A DNA stretch of 64,000 nt from CAVQCX01 sp963775335 (GTDB taxonomy: Bacteria; Pseudomonadota; Gammaproteobacteria; Chromatiales; Chromatiaceae), in NCBI GenBank assembly GCA_963775335.1, contig CAVZIJ010000001.1, positions 1 through 64,000 on the forward strand. Reading direction: 5' to 3'. The translations under genes and the position numbers were made by a program. Position 1 is the first letter of the stretch; the number at the start of each line of letters is the position of its first letter. Shown here in pieces: positions 8,368 through 17,974 of this stretch. The notes below the pieces were generated by a model. The model was not told where the DNA came from and made no database searches. It saw only the letters and a list, made by a program, of their open reading frames with translations.

Positions 8368-11112
8368 GTGCCCATTCGGATGATCCGCCGCCTGTCCTCC
8401 CGGACCCATCGGCTGGACCGGAGCTTCCTGTCCGAACAGCTCCAAGGCGCACGCAGCTACCGACGCATCGCTGGCTACTTCACCAGCTCGCTGTTTGAGA
8501 TCGCCCACGAGTGGCTGGAGCCGATCCCGGACGTGCGCATTGTCTGCAACGTGGACCTCTCCCCGGAGGACCTGAAGGTCGCGCAACTGCGCGAGGCGCG
8601 GATGCTCGGGCGTTGGAACGAGCGCTCCATCGAGGCCGAGTCCCTTCTGAATAGGGAACGCTACCAGCGTCTCGACGCCTTCCTGGCCCAGCGCGGCCAG
8701 GTGATCCGGGTCGCGCCGGACAGCGTCTGTGGCTTTGTCCACGGCAAGGCCGGGGTCATCGAGTGGGCCGACGGGCGCAAGGTCGGCTTCATTGGCTCCA
8801 TGAACGAGACCCGCCATGGATGGCAGAGCCACTACGAGATCCTTTGGGAGGACGACTCGCCAGAGGGCGTAGCCTGGATCGAGGCGGAGTTCGAGTACCT
8901 GTGGAACGCGGCCCGGCCCCTGCCGGACGCGGTCTGTCGCGAGGTTCGGCGCCGCAGCCGGCGCTTCGAGGTCCTTCTGCCGGATATCGAGGCCGAGGAC
9001 ACGCTCGCTCCCGCCGCCCTGATCGAGTCACCCCTGTACCGCGAAGGGATGGCGCTGCAACCCTGGCAACAGGGGTTTGTGACTGAGTGCCTGCGCCACT
9101 ACAACGATCATGGCCAGGTCCGGCTGCTGCTGGCCGATGAGGTCGGCCTGGGTAAGACGCTGTCGCTCGGAACGGCGGCCCTGACTTTGTGCTTGTTGTC
9201 CGAGAAGACCGGGAGACGCCGCAAACCCGTCGTGATCTTCGCCCCGGCCACCCTGTGTGAGCAGTGGCAGACCGAGATGATCGACAAGCTCGGGATTCCC
9301 TGCGCCCGCTGGCACTCCAGCCACAAGGTGTGGCTCGACACCGAGGGGCGTGCGATCTCCGCGAGCGGGGAGGAGCACGTCGCCCGCTGTCCGCTGCGGA
9401 TCGGGATTGTGTCCACCGGGCTGATGGTTCGACCGTCGACGGAGAAGGAATACCTGACCGGTCTGACCTTCGACCTGGTCATCCTGGACGAGGCCCATAA
9501 GGCACGCTCTCGCCAGGGGTACGGGCAGAAGGCGGGTGAGCCGAACGAGCTGCTGGCCTTCATGCACAAAATCGCCAGCCGGGCAGACCACGTGCTGCTC
9601 GGCACCGCGACGCCCATCCAGACCCGAGCCGCGGATCTGTGGGATCTGGTGGGGGTGCTGCACCGGGGCAGCAGTGGCTTCGTGCTTGGAAACGATCTCT
9701 CCCCTTGGCACAACCCGGGGCGCGTGCTGCCCATCATGAGCGGCGAGGAGCGCGTGGACGGCATCGACTACGGTTGGCAGCTGCTCCGCTCGCCCTTGCC
9801 GACCATGGAGTCCACCAACGAGCCGAATGCGCGGCGCCTGTTCCGCAACCTGCGCGAGGAGCTCGGTCTGCGTCGCACCGAGCATCTGTCGGGCGCTCTG
9901 GCTTTGCTCCCTGGGGATCTCCGCGACGATCTGGAAACGGAGCTGGAGCGGGTGATCGACGGCGCCTCCTTCTTCCAGCGCGAGAACCCCTTCGTCCGCC
10001 ACGTGGTCTTGCGCAAGCGGGCGACGCTGGAGAGCCGCGGGCTGCTCGATAAGATCGCCGTCAACGTCCATCCGGAGGAGGGTCTGGTCAAGGACCCGCA
10101 CCGATTCAACGCCCTGTTCCAGGGGATTGCCCTGCGAGCCACGCCCGAGTTTGACAGGGCCTACGAGGAAGCCCGCGCTTTCGGAAAGGTGCTCGCCAGG
10201 CGCGGCAAGGGCGGGGGCTTCATGAAGAACCTGATGGAGCAACGGGTCTGCTCCAGCGTGGTGGCCGGCATCAACACCGCGGGCACCCTGCTCGAAGGGC
10301 GCCAGGTCCGGGAAGAAACCGAAGACGAGGAGATCGAGCTGGACCTCCAGAGCGACGCGGAGCGCGGCGCCCTGGAAAGCCTGATCGCCGCCCTCAACAG
10401 CATGAGCGACGATCCGAAGCTCCAGGCGATCCGGTACTACCTGAACGAAGAGGGGTGGCTGGATCTCGGCTGCATCATCTTCAGCCAATACCACGACACG
10501 GCCCGGTGGGTGGCCGACTCCTTGGCGGCGGAGCTGCCGGGCGAGATCATCGGACTCTATGCCGGCGCGGATCGCAGCCGCCTGTACCAAGGCGGGCAGG
10601 CGGTCGGCATCGCCCGCGAAGCCCTGAAGCGGATGGTCGCGGACCACGACATTCGCATCATGGTCGCGACCGATGCCGCCTGCGAAGGACTGAACCTCCA
10701 GGCCCTGGGGACCCTGATCAACGTCGATCTGCCCTGGAACCCTACCCGGCTGGAGCAGCGCATCGGGCGCATCAAGCGCTTCGGTCAGGCCCGTTCAAGC
10801 GTGGACATGTTGAACCTGGTCCACCAGGGCACGGTGGACGAGAAGGTCTACGAGCGCCTCTCCGAGCGCATGAAAAACCGCTATGACCTGTTCGGCGGTC
10901 TACCGGACACCATCAAGGACGAATGGATCGACGACATCGAGACCCTGGGCGAGAAGATGGACCAGTACATCGAAGCGCGCCGCCAAGCCACCGGTTTCGA
11001 CCTGCGCTACAACGACACCATCAAGCCCAGCGGCGACGCCTGGCGAGACTGCGCGGCCGTCCTGGCCCGCCGGGATCTTGAAGACTTGATGCGGCAGGGC
11101 TGGGGTGGGTGA
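8368..11112 (+). CDS. PLD-like domain / SNF2-type helicase of the defence island
   Basis: A 914-residue protein. Near residue 125 there is a single HxK motif (FVHGKAGV) followed by FIGSMNET, a phospholipase-D-type half site as found in nucleases. The SNF2-type ATPase follows: Walker A around K263 (ADEVGLGKT), DEAH at 374-377 (LVILDEAHKA), and the C-terminal lobe with ATDAACEGLNLQ and the arginine motif RIGRIKRFGQ near residue 798. The combination of PLD and SF2 lobes is the usual fourth component beside DUF499, DUF1156 and DUF3780. Start: ATG 8368 is assumed; ATG 8380 is also possible because it overlaps by ATGA the stop of a 21-codon frame (8319-8384, MTNRWGDFKQ) that could be a shifted N-terminus of the same gene. 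The gene itself is intact. Confidence 0.85.
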   Translation: MPIRMIRRLSSRTHRLDRSFLSEQLQGARSYRRIAGYFTSSLFEIAHEWLEPIPDVRIVCNVDLSPEDLKVAQLREARMLGRWNERSIEAESLLNRERYQRLDAFLAQRGQVIRVAPDSVCGFVHGKAGVIEWADGRKVGFIGSMNETRHGWQSHYEILWEDDSPEGVAWIEAEFEYLWNAARPLPDAVCREVRRRSRRFEVLLPDIEAEDTLAPAALIESPLYREGMALQPWQQGFVTECLRHYNDHGQVRLLLADEVGLGKTLSLGTAALTLCLLSEKTGRRRKPVVIFAPATLCEQWQTEMIDKLGIPCARWHSSHKVWLDTEGRAISASGEEHVARCPLRIGIVSTGLMVRPSTEKEYLTGLTFDLVILDEAHKARSRQGYGQKAGEPNELLAFMHKIASRADHVLLGTATPIQTRAADLWDLVGVLHRGSSGFVLGNDLSPWHNPGRVLPIMSGEERVDGIDYGWQLLRSPLPTMESTNEPNARRLFRNLREELGLRRTEHLSGALALLPGDLRDDLETELERVIDGASFFQRENPFVRHVVLRKRATLESRGLLDKIAVNVHPEEGLVKDPHRFNALFQGIALRATPEFDRAYEEARAFGKVLARRGKGGGFMKNLMEQRVCSSVVAGINTAGTLLEGRQVREETEDEEIELDLQSDAERGALESLIAALNSMSDDPKLQAIRYYLNEEGWLDLGCIIFSQYHDTARWVADSLAAELPGEIIGLYAGADRSRLYQGGQAVGIAREALKRMVADHDIRIMVATDAACEGLNLQALGTLINVDLPWNPTRLEQRIGRIKRFGQARSSVDMLNLVHQGTVDEKVYERLSERMKNRYDLFGGLPDTIKDEWIDDIETLGEKMDQYIEARRQATGFDLRYNDTIKPSGDAWRDCAAVLARRDLEDLMRQGWGG

Positions 11113-11372
11113 TCGGCGCCAGCCATCGAGCGCGACTGGTGGTCTTGCATCGGGCTGGCCTTTATCAGAGTCGCGTACCTACCCAGGACATTGATGCGCG
11201 GCCGGCTCGGATGACGGTCAGCCGGGTTTGGCACTTCAAGCGGTATGCCCAGGAGCAGAGCCCCGAGGATCGGGAGCGGTCCACCTTTACCGAGGGCGAG
11301 GCGCGGGCTAAGAGATCTGGGCTGTGGGCCCAGCCGCACCCAGCGCCGCCGTGGGATTGGAGGCGGCGCTAG
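11109..11372 (+). pseudogene. Remnant of a thermonuclease-family (SNase-like) gene
   Basis: Only the end is recognisable: RYAQEQSPEDRE, then EARAKRSGLWAQ and PPWDWRRR, which is how staphylococcal-nuclease-like proteins of proteobacteria end (small residues, GLW, PPWEWR). The oligonucleotide-binding core with the catalytic arginines is missing, and upstream sequence is the helicase gene. It overlaps the helicase stop by 4 bases. Probably a relic of the DNA that flanked the island. Confidence 0.5.
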
Positions 11373-11620
11373 CATATGCCGCAAGGTTGTCTCAGTTCGG
11401 CCATCAGGCGTGGGGACGCAACAGCGCGGCCTGAAGCGGAGACAGGCAGCCACCCTCGCCAGGATACCGGTTTCGGCTGCGTTCTCTAACAAGAGGGAGG
11501 GGCGGGGCGGCGGCAAGAGCGCCCGGGAAGCAAACGCCACCTTGATCGACGGCTTGGCATGGGCGACACCGGCAGTGGTATAAAGCGAGTGTTCGGTCCA
11601 GTCCGCTCCGGAGCGTCGCC

Positions 11621-12277
11621 ATGAGTCACCCGCAATGTCCCGTGAGAGTCATATTCCGGGTCTGCTCCGCCGCTTTGGTGACCGGCCCGCTCGTAGCCGC
11701 GTCGGGGCCTGCCGCAGCCTCCGGCGGACCGATCGGCATCGATCACTTGGTCACCTACGACAACAGCGGTATCTGGAACCGAAGCTACCAGAACGGCCTC
11801 GAATACGGGCTGATCGCGGTGGAAGTAGCGGGCGCCCTGTGGGAAGGCGCGGACACGCGTCTGGGAAAGACCTTCTGGCAATCGGTCGACGCCAGCGTCA
11901 TCGGTGGGCTGAGCTCGACCGCTCTGAAGTATGTATTCACCCGCCCGCGCCCTTCCCAAGACCCCGACCCCGACGAGTTTTTCGCGGGGCAAGGGCACTA
12001 TAGCTTCCCCAGCGGGGAGGTGACCTTGGCGGCCTCGGTGGTCACGCCCTTCGTGCTCGAGTACGGTCCGGAGCAGCCCTGGGTCTATGGTCTCGAGGCT
12101 ATACCTATTTACGACGCCATTGCGCGCGTCAAGGTCCACGGACACTGGCAGAGCGACGTGCTCGCGGGCTGGGCGCTGGGAACTGCAACGGGATGGTATG
12201 CCCATTCGCGACAGACCCCCTTCATGGTGGAAGCCCTCCCCGACGGTGTCAGCGTCGGTTTCAAGAAGCGCTTCTGA
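11621..12277 (+). CDS. PAP2-family phosphatase, secreted or outer-envelope, with PSGE variant
   Basis: A 218-residue protein. A hydrophobic stretch at residues 11-33 suggests a signal peptide. The three phosphatase motifs are in order: K103-x-x-x-x-R108-P (KYVFTRPRP), PSGE at 130-133 where most families have PSGH, and R169 to H175 and D179 (ARVKVHGHWQSD). The histidine of the middle motif is a proton donor in the well-studied enzymes, so its replacement by glutamate is notable; a subfamily may use Glu. Substrates of PAP2 enzymes include phosphatidate, undecaprenyl diphosphate and lipid A phosphates; which applies here is unknown. It stands alone without an operon partner. Confidence 0.8.
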   Translation: MSHPQCPVRVIFRVCSAALVTGPLVAASGPAAASGGPIGIDHLVTYDNSGIWNRSYQNGLEYGLIAVEVAGALWEGADTRLGKTFWQSVDASVIGGLSSTALKYVFTRPRPSQDPDPDEFFAGQGHYSFPSGEVTLAASVVTPFVLEYGPEQPWVYGLEAIPIYDAIARVKVHGHWQSDVLAGWALGTATGWYAHSRQTPFMVEALPDGVSVGFKKRF

Positions 12278-12900
12278 AGTCGCCCGGCGCTTCGGGCCGG
12301 GACCTTCGGCGCGGGGACAACTCCCGACCGTATAGCACCTTGGCCCGATGGGGCGACCCAAGAGCAAGCGATCCGGCCTCTCCGGCCGTCTGGGCGGCCT
12401 GGGCTACGGTTAGCTCGCCGGTCTGGCGGAGATGATCCACTCCTTCGCTCCCTCGCCGGACAAGCGCTAGGCACTTCCTTTCCGTGCCCACGGGCTGAAA
12501 GGAGGTCGGCGCGCCGGTAAGGCCCGGATGAGACGGTCGGCCTTAACGCGGATTGCGGGGCATCGCCGTTATCCCCTCAAGAGATGTTGGGAACAGGGCA
12601 CTGCCGCGGCCCGGATGACCGATCAGGGGAAGCAGCGGTCTGGACTGAACGGTTGCTGCCCAACGTCACTTTTTGCGCGTTGGCTGTGCCTGAATCCAGG
12701 TATTTTCTGGGGATAGCTTTTCGCCATATGTACGCTGCCGAACTGAAATGCATGGCTAATGCGATTAATTTCAACTAGAACGGATATTGGTTGATTGCTG
12801 AATCAGCTATGGTAGCATCCCTCCGTTGATGATCGCAGGACACCTGGGAGCCAGGCCTGCTGTATACATCTCCTTACAGATCAACTTGAGGTAGCAGATT
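12278..12900. other. Gene-poor spacer upstream of the sulfur globule gene
   Basis: No convincing gene is seen in these 623 bases. The last 130 bases are AT-richer and should hold the promoter of the following gene; TTGATT (near 12791) and TAGCAT (near 12813) could be -35 and -10 but the match is weak. A Shine-Dalgarno-like gaggt lies about 10 bases before ATG 12901. Confidence 0.4.
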
Positions 12901-13320
12901 ATGAGTAAGCTGACCAAAACATTGTGTGCCACTGCCATTGCCGGGACCATGACGATTCCTTTCGCGGCAGCGCAGGCCTGGAGTCCATGGGGCGGTGGTG
13001 GTCCCTGGAGTAACGGCTGGGGTAATGACAGCTCGGGTGAGGGCTGGGGTGAAGGCTCCGGTAATATGGACTTCAGCATGAGCGGTAGCGGCCATGGCAG
13101 TGGTTATGGGCGTGGTTATGGGCGTGGTTATGGCTATGGCTATGGTGGCTATCCGGGTTATGGTTATGGTGGCTATCCGGGTTATGGTGGCTATCCGGGT
13201 TATGGTGGCTATGGTGGTGGCTATCCAGGTGCGTATGGTGCGCCGTATGGGTACGCTCCCCCGGTGGCCGCACCCGCACCCGCACCCGCACAACCAGCCG
13301 CACCGGCCGCTAGCCAGTAA
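12901..13320 (+). CDS. Sulfur globule protein-like Gly/Tyr-rich secreted protein
   Basis: A 139-residue protein. Residues 1-26 are a classic signal peptide (MSKLTKTLCATAIAGT through AAAQA, cleavage before WSPW). The mature part starts with Trp/Gly-rich WGGGGPW repeats, has a short NMDFSMSGSG linker, then GRGYGRGYGYGYG and several GGYPGYG repeats, and ends in an Ala/Pro-rich tail (PAPAPAPAQPAAPAASQ). This layout matches the small envelope proteins (SgpA/SgpB family) that coat the periplasmic sulfur globules of purple sulfur bacteria. The gene is single, with its own 5' region and a candidate terminator 17 bases after the stop. It is the clearest lifestyle marker in the window; other Gly/Tyr-rich structural proteins are the alternative. 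Confidence 0.75.
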   Translation: MSKLTKTLCATAIAGTMTIPFAAAQAWSPWGGGGPWSNGWGNDSSGEGWGEGSGNMDFSMSGSGHGSGYGRGYGRGYGYGYGGYPGYGYGGYPGYGGYPGYGGYGGGYPGAYGAPYGYAPPVAAPAPAPAQPAAPAASQ

Positions 13321-13336
13321 CGGAGCCAGAAATACA

Positions 13337-13375
13337 GACAACCCTGCACAGGGAGGTGTGGGGATTGTCATTTTT
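13337..13375 (+). terminator. Candidate terminator of the sulfur globule gene
   Basis: gacaaccc at 13337 pairs with gggattgtc (13361-13369), with a second small stem inside, followed by attttt. It lies 17 bases after the stop codon. Confidence 0.5.
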
Positions 13376-13866
13376 CAACGGATCAATTTGTGTTTATCAT
13401 TAAATTATCAAGGCATATCGGTGAAGATCTGTCAGCGTAGTCGTCCAAGGTGTGTAACGGGGATGGCTATCCTGGTGCGATGTTCGCGTATAGCCACATG
13501 GAGCTAAATGTCCGGCTTCAGTACAAACACGACATGAAGGCCAGAACACTGGATGACCGCTTAGGGTCGACAGCAGTCCTTCAGGAGCGACTTATATTAG
13601 AGAAGCCTGTTGGTCTCTTGTCGGCCAAGAGGAGCAGCATCTGGCTTGCACCTACCTCCTCAGTCCATGAGCCGAGAATTCGCCCGAGCCTACGCCGTAT
13701 CAAGGGAGGTCTCCTCCCCGTTTGTGTCCCATCTCTGCAGCTTCATCTCTTCTCTTCGTACAGTAGCCTTTGGGGCTTCCCGGGCTCCTCGGTGTGTCTC
13801 TTTCTGCATGCCATGGCCTGTGGACTCCTCCTGACCTCCACACCCTTGCCCTCTTATTCCTCTTCA
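13376..13866. other. Spacer with no recognisable gene
   Basis: About 490 bases of lower GC. Open frames here have no family resemblance or start signals. The right end passes into a partial copy of the ggggctgttgac element. Confidence 0.4.
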
Positions 13867-13931
13867 CCGCGCCTTGTCAGCACGAAAAATCGCTCGCAAT
13901 CGCCCTCGGTCAGACAAATGTCAACAGCCCC
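13867..13931 (-). repeat. ggggctgttgac element, partial copy (reverse orientation)
   Basis: The reverse complement matches the first 65 bases of the elements at 17299-17459 and 52018-52168, including the terminal ggggctgttgac and cgatttttcg. The inner end breaks off at 13867. Its outer end touches the stop codon of the subtilase gene. Confidence 0.8.
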
Positions 13932-16808
13932 TAGTGGAAGTAGATGTTGTCCAGATAGACCTGCTCGTTCTCACCAGGGCCGTTGTCTCCCTGCTCGAAA
14001 AACACTCTCACTGTCTTCCCCGCGAATGCCGAGATGTCGAGCACGCGATGGCTGAAGGTGATCGGCGGTGGATCGGTCTCGACGAACGCGGCTCCCGTGA
14101 TCGTCGTCCAGTCGAGCACCGTCGTAGACATGCCGCCGTTATCGATGTCGACGAAGCGAATCCTGAGGTCACCGTCCGCGACATGGTCGGGCGACGCCCG
14201 GTCGTGGCCGGCGACGTCGAACTCGAGGCTCGTCGCATCAACGGGTAACGACACCACTTTGCTGATCGACGAGTTCGGCTGACCATCGGGCATGTCCTCA
14301 CTCTTGATGCAATCAGGTCTGTCGTCCGCGCCGTCCAGCGCTACGTAACCCGACGAATCCCAGCTGGCGTGGTTAAAGCACGGCAGTACGTCAGGTGGGG
14401 TCGCGGTCCACCCGTCGAGCCCGGTCGCAAATGTCGACAAGAGGGGCAGGGACACCGCACTGGTGCTGGCGGTGGTGCTCGCCAGGGGCGTCGTGCCAAC
14501 ATCGGCCCGCGCCACGACACCCACCGTGGCCAAGGCGCAGCCCGTATTCGGCGTCACCGTCGTACTAATGGCGCCATTGGCGTTCGTGCGTCCGCTGGTG
14601 GGATTGACGGTCGCGCAAGTTGGCGAGAAGTCCACGACCAGGTTCTCCCCGGGTACGTACTGTCCGGGGGTGGACGACGGCACCTCCACGGTCACGTCCA
14701 GGCTGGCGGCGCCGCTGATCTGCGCCGGGAGCTGTACATTGAGACGGGCCCCGACGCAGTGGTCGGGGCCCAGCAAGCTGGTGCGGAGCTGGTCGTTCTG
14801 GCCGCCGTTGTCGCTGGCGTAGAGCGGGGAATACGCGTAATAGCAGAGGATCTGGATGTCGGACAATGCCGCCTCGTTGAAATTGATCGTGTAGCCCTCG
14901 ATCGACTCTGTCACCGTGCCGATGGCAGGAGGGCCACCCGCGACGGGATCCAGGTCGAAGGGCGCGGTGATGATGCCGCCCGTGTAGCCGTCGCCATTCA
15001 AGTCGAAGCGGCCGAAGTCGCGCGCCGCCGGAATGGATGGCGCGTTCGGATTGGCGAGGTCATACGCAGCGGCGAACTTCTGCAGGTCCAGGCCAGTAAA
15101 GCCGCCGTCACCGTCGACGTCCAGAAGGCCAAAACGCACCTCGCCGCCGGGATGCGATGCGCAACAGCCCGCGAGGTTGTCCAGGCGGAGCACGGCTGCA
15201 TAAGCATCCACCACGGGCACCGTGGGGCTGTTGCTGGTCAGCGTGCTCACCTGTCTGATCAACGAGGCCGTGACCGAGGCCGGCTGGGCCTCCAGGGCGG
15301 GAGAAAGATTCCACAGGTACGCTGCAAGGCCGGCGACTTCGGGGGTCGCGAAGCTGGTTCCACTCACGGTGCCATTGTCCAGCACCACATCCTGGCCCAC
15401 GGCCCGCACGTCGGCGCCCAGGAAGTCGAAATCCGACTGGCGCATCTGGTCCGGCGCATCGACCTTCGTGCCGCTGTCGACGACCAGAAGGTTCGCAGGA
15501 CTGGCCGAACTGCCGGGCGCGAGGCTGGAAGAGGACTGGATCAGCGTGTTGGCCAAGACGCTCGAGAACGTCAGGTCGGGCAGCGTGGGCATCGTCGCGG
15601 AGCTCCACAGCGACGAGTCGGTCAGCAGCGCCTGCAGATTGGCGATATGGGTCGCCAAGCCGGCCGGGGAGCTCAACATCGCGCTGCGAAAGCCCAGGTA
15701 GTTGCGGGGCATGAAGCCATCGGGCAGCGCATCGACATTGCCGGCCGACTGGGTCATGAGCAGTTTGTCCGCCAGTGGCGCCGAATTGAGGAGCCTCGCC
15801 CACTCGCCGGCAACCGCGGCCCGGTAGGCGATCACGCCCTGTAGGACCGCAAGATCGGTCTCCCCGAGGCTCTGGGCATCGCAGCTCTGGTCGGCATTGG
15901 CGCCGCAAAACCCATCGTCCTGGAAGACGACCGAGGAGGTCAGGATAACCCTCGGTGCGGGCTCGGCGCCGACGGCAGCCAGCGTATGGCGAATCCCGTC
16001 AACGGTCTCGCGCCCGCCAAGTTCAAACTGGTGGACGATGACGCAGTCGGCAAACGGATCGGCGCCGGTCGGCGGAGCGAAGTCGAACTTGCCGGCCAGA
16101 GTGGAGACCACATCGTAACCATGGCCATAAGGGTCCGGACTCGTGCCGTCGGGGTCGGGAATGAAACTCGATGCATCGAATTGGGAGAAGAAGTTCGGCC
16201 GGGCGTTCGGGTCGCCGAACACGTCCATGACGTAGAACGTCCACGGAGCGCGGCAGGCAATCCGCCGGCGTGGCGTTGCGCGCGTTCCAGGCCTGCGGAA
16301 AGCGATTGCCGAACAGCTGATCGAGGTCCGACAGCGGGACCGGCACACCCGCAGATAGCTCCGGCAGCACAGAGGGACTCGGCGTCTCCCCGGCCCATGC
16401 GAAGGCCACGCCGGGCTGTGCCCCCAGCGTCTGCGCGAGAGCCTTGAGGGCCGCCACGTCCGGCTGCCGCGGAACCTGCAGCACCACCAGCGTCGACCCG
16501 GGCTCCGACGAGGTGATGGCGAGCGCACCCACCGCAAGTCCTGCCGCATTGACCTGGGCGACCGTCGCAGTCGGGTAAAACAGGACGACGAGGCGCGTGA
16601 GCAGGTAATGGTCGCTGATATCGGCGGCGCCAACTGGCTGGTCACCGACATGCGCGAACGCCGTCGCGGCGAGCGCGTTGCCGTTACCGGCAAGAAGCGC
16701 AACGTCACAGTGCGTCGGTCCGGTCTGCCCTCCACCCCCAACGCCGCAGGCAGCGAGCACGCTCGACAATACCAGCACAGCAGCGTTCGCCAAACGGGTC
16801 GCATTCAT
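13931..16808 (-). CDS. Lipoprotein S8 subtilase-like protease with EF-hand/dockerin-like repeats (frameshifted)
   Basis: Read on the minus strand from ATG 16808: a lipoprotein signal (NAAVLVLSSVLAAC, lipobox LAAC) and an N-terminal region up to about 16250, where the frame must change. The second frame holds the peptidase: YVMDVFGD (Asp), GHGYDVVSTLAG (His, around 16100-16130) and GTSFATPEVAG (Ser, around 15333-15366), the three S8 catalytic blocks. C-terminal to it are two calcium-binding loops of EF-hand/dockerin type (DVDGDG near 15110, DLNGDG near 14995), a Ser/Thr-rich region, and a final beta-rich domain ending LDNIYFH. The whole is about 960 residues. A single shift near 16250 separates the lipoprotein anchor from the catalytic part, so the gene is either broken or carries a sequencing error. 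Secretion to the outer envelope and peptide cleavage are inferred. Confidence 0.75.
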
Positions 16809-17109
16809 GACGGCGTCTCCTCAAGTCCCCGCTCGTAGCTGCCCGCCTCATTTTTATCTTGGCGGGTTAAAAGGCTCGGAATTTGCTTTCGGCCGCCGAA
16901 AACGAAGCCGAGGCGAGTGCTCCCGAAACGGTGGCTCACGCCGGTCTTTCGTGACCTTTGCGGCGCGGGACCATTCCCTCATCCCCCTTGATGACACCGT
17001 CGACGGCTTCGCTTGGCCCCGCCCGACGGCTCTGTGCGCGGTTCCCAACCGTTTCACTCAAGTTTAGAGCATGATGCGATAGCCGTTACGGGCTTCTGGG
17101 TCAGGGGGT

Positions 17110-17260
17110 CTAGCCGTTGAGCAGCCAGTCGTCGTCTGCCGGTGGGGCTCGGCTGGGTGAGCGGGGCTCCCAGGGGCCAAGCTGGCGGAGAATCCGTTCG
17201 CTCATTAAAGGCTGCTCGATCGACGGCCCGAACCGCATCGGGCTGGGGAATGGAAGGAGA
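17110..17260 (-). pseudogene. Possible C-terminal remnant of a transposase
   Basis: On the minus strand the codons for MSERILRQLGPWEPR and then APPADDDWLLNG end in a stop at 17110. The pattern (ILxxLGxWEPR, Pro-rich linker, DDWxxNG) resembles the ends of IS91/IS1294-type transposases as I recall them, but no domain is left. It is a weak call. Confidence 0.3.
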
Positions 17261-17298
17261 TGCGGCGAACAGGCCCATGGACTGTCCCGTCGGTTCTC

Positions 17299-17459
17299 GG
17301 GGCTGTTGACATTTGTCTGAGCGAGCGGGATTGCGAGCGATTTTTCGGGCTGACAAGGCGCGGTGAGGAGCAATAGTGGATCTATTGCGACGAGCCGCAA
17401 CACGGTCAGCGCGGAAAAGGGCCGTAATCGGACCGGGAACGGCAATTGTCAACAGCCCC
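17299..17459. mobile_element. 161-bp element with 12-bp terminal inverted repeats, copy A
   Basis: Ends ggggctgttgac and gtcaacagcccc are perfect inverted repeats. The interior (gcgagcgatttttcgggctg, then gacaaggcgcggtgaggag) is shared with 52018-52168 and partly with 13867-13931. It has no coding capacity, which suggests a MITE or a non-autonomous derivative of an IS. Confidence 0.8.
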
Positions 17460-17506
17460 TAGTTCTTACGAGATGAATCGCGTCGTTCCGGTGAAGCGCC
17501 GGACCG

Positions 17507-17551
17507 ATGTCTCCTTCGGGTCGTAACCGTCCTTAAGCGGCGGCTTATATT
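17507..17551. repeat. Dispersed motif, copy A
   Basis: Contains ccgtccttaagcggcggctt and then atatt. The same motif recurs with changes at 20714-20760, 24971-25023 and, more distantly, 18965-19013, always in gene-free DNA. Confidence 0.6.
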
Positions 17552-17613
17552 GGGGGCGCCTGCTGGTCTTTCCCCGGCCATATAGGGCCTCCTCAAGTTC
17601 TTTCCCGGCCCAA

Positions 17614-17752
17614 GCCGTGTGAAAACTCGTCCAAGAGGGCGCGTTGCGAAAATCCGACCTCGCCAAAAGGCCGCAGAGGCACGATCGGCACCCATGGAGG
17701 GGTGTTTTGTTGGTACCCCAATTTCGGTGATGAATTTGAGTTTTCACACGGC
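17614..17752. repeat. 139-bp element with perfect 15-bp terminal inverted repeats
   Basis: gccgtgtgaaaactc (17614-17628) and gagttttcacacggc (17738-17752) are exact inverted copies. The interior stays open on the minus strand (NSSPKLGYQQNTPPW) but is unlikely to be a gene. Looks like a miniature inverted-repeat element. Confidence 0.65.
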
Positions 17753-17974
17753 CTGGCCCGGGAGTAGCCCCTGTGGCGAAGGGCCGCGAGGGTGACGGAG
17801 ACCTCTGCCGCCGGAAGAACAGTGCGGGCTAGCGTCCCTGCCTTCCCGGCGAGAAAGCGGCCAAAGACCATCAAGGATCGGCGGGCCCGGGGCAGGGCGC
17901 TCCATACCCCTCTGCTATCCGGGCAGGTTCCGGGCCACTGTCATGGGGACCAGAAGCCCAGCGTATCGGAACAA

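Noticed and set aside
9028..10647. 539-residue open frame on the minus strand opposite the helicase
   Set aside because: It mirrors the helicase gene in a GC-rich sequence and has no domain; the plus-strand helicase motifs decide.
12874..13371. Minus-strand frame with TIATITRIA repeats
   Set aside because: Reverse of the Gly/Tyr repeats of the sulfur globule gene.
14369..15844. 491-residue plus-strand frame opposite the subtilase
   Set aside because: Arg/Gly-rich product with no pattern; the minus strand carries the S8 motifs.
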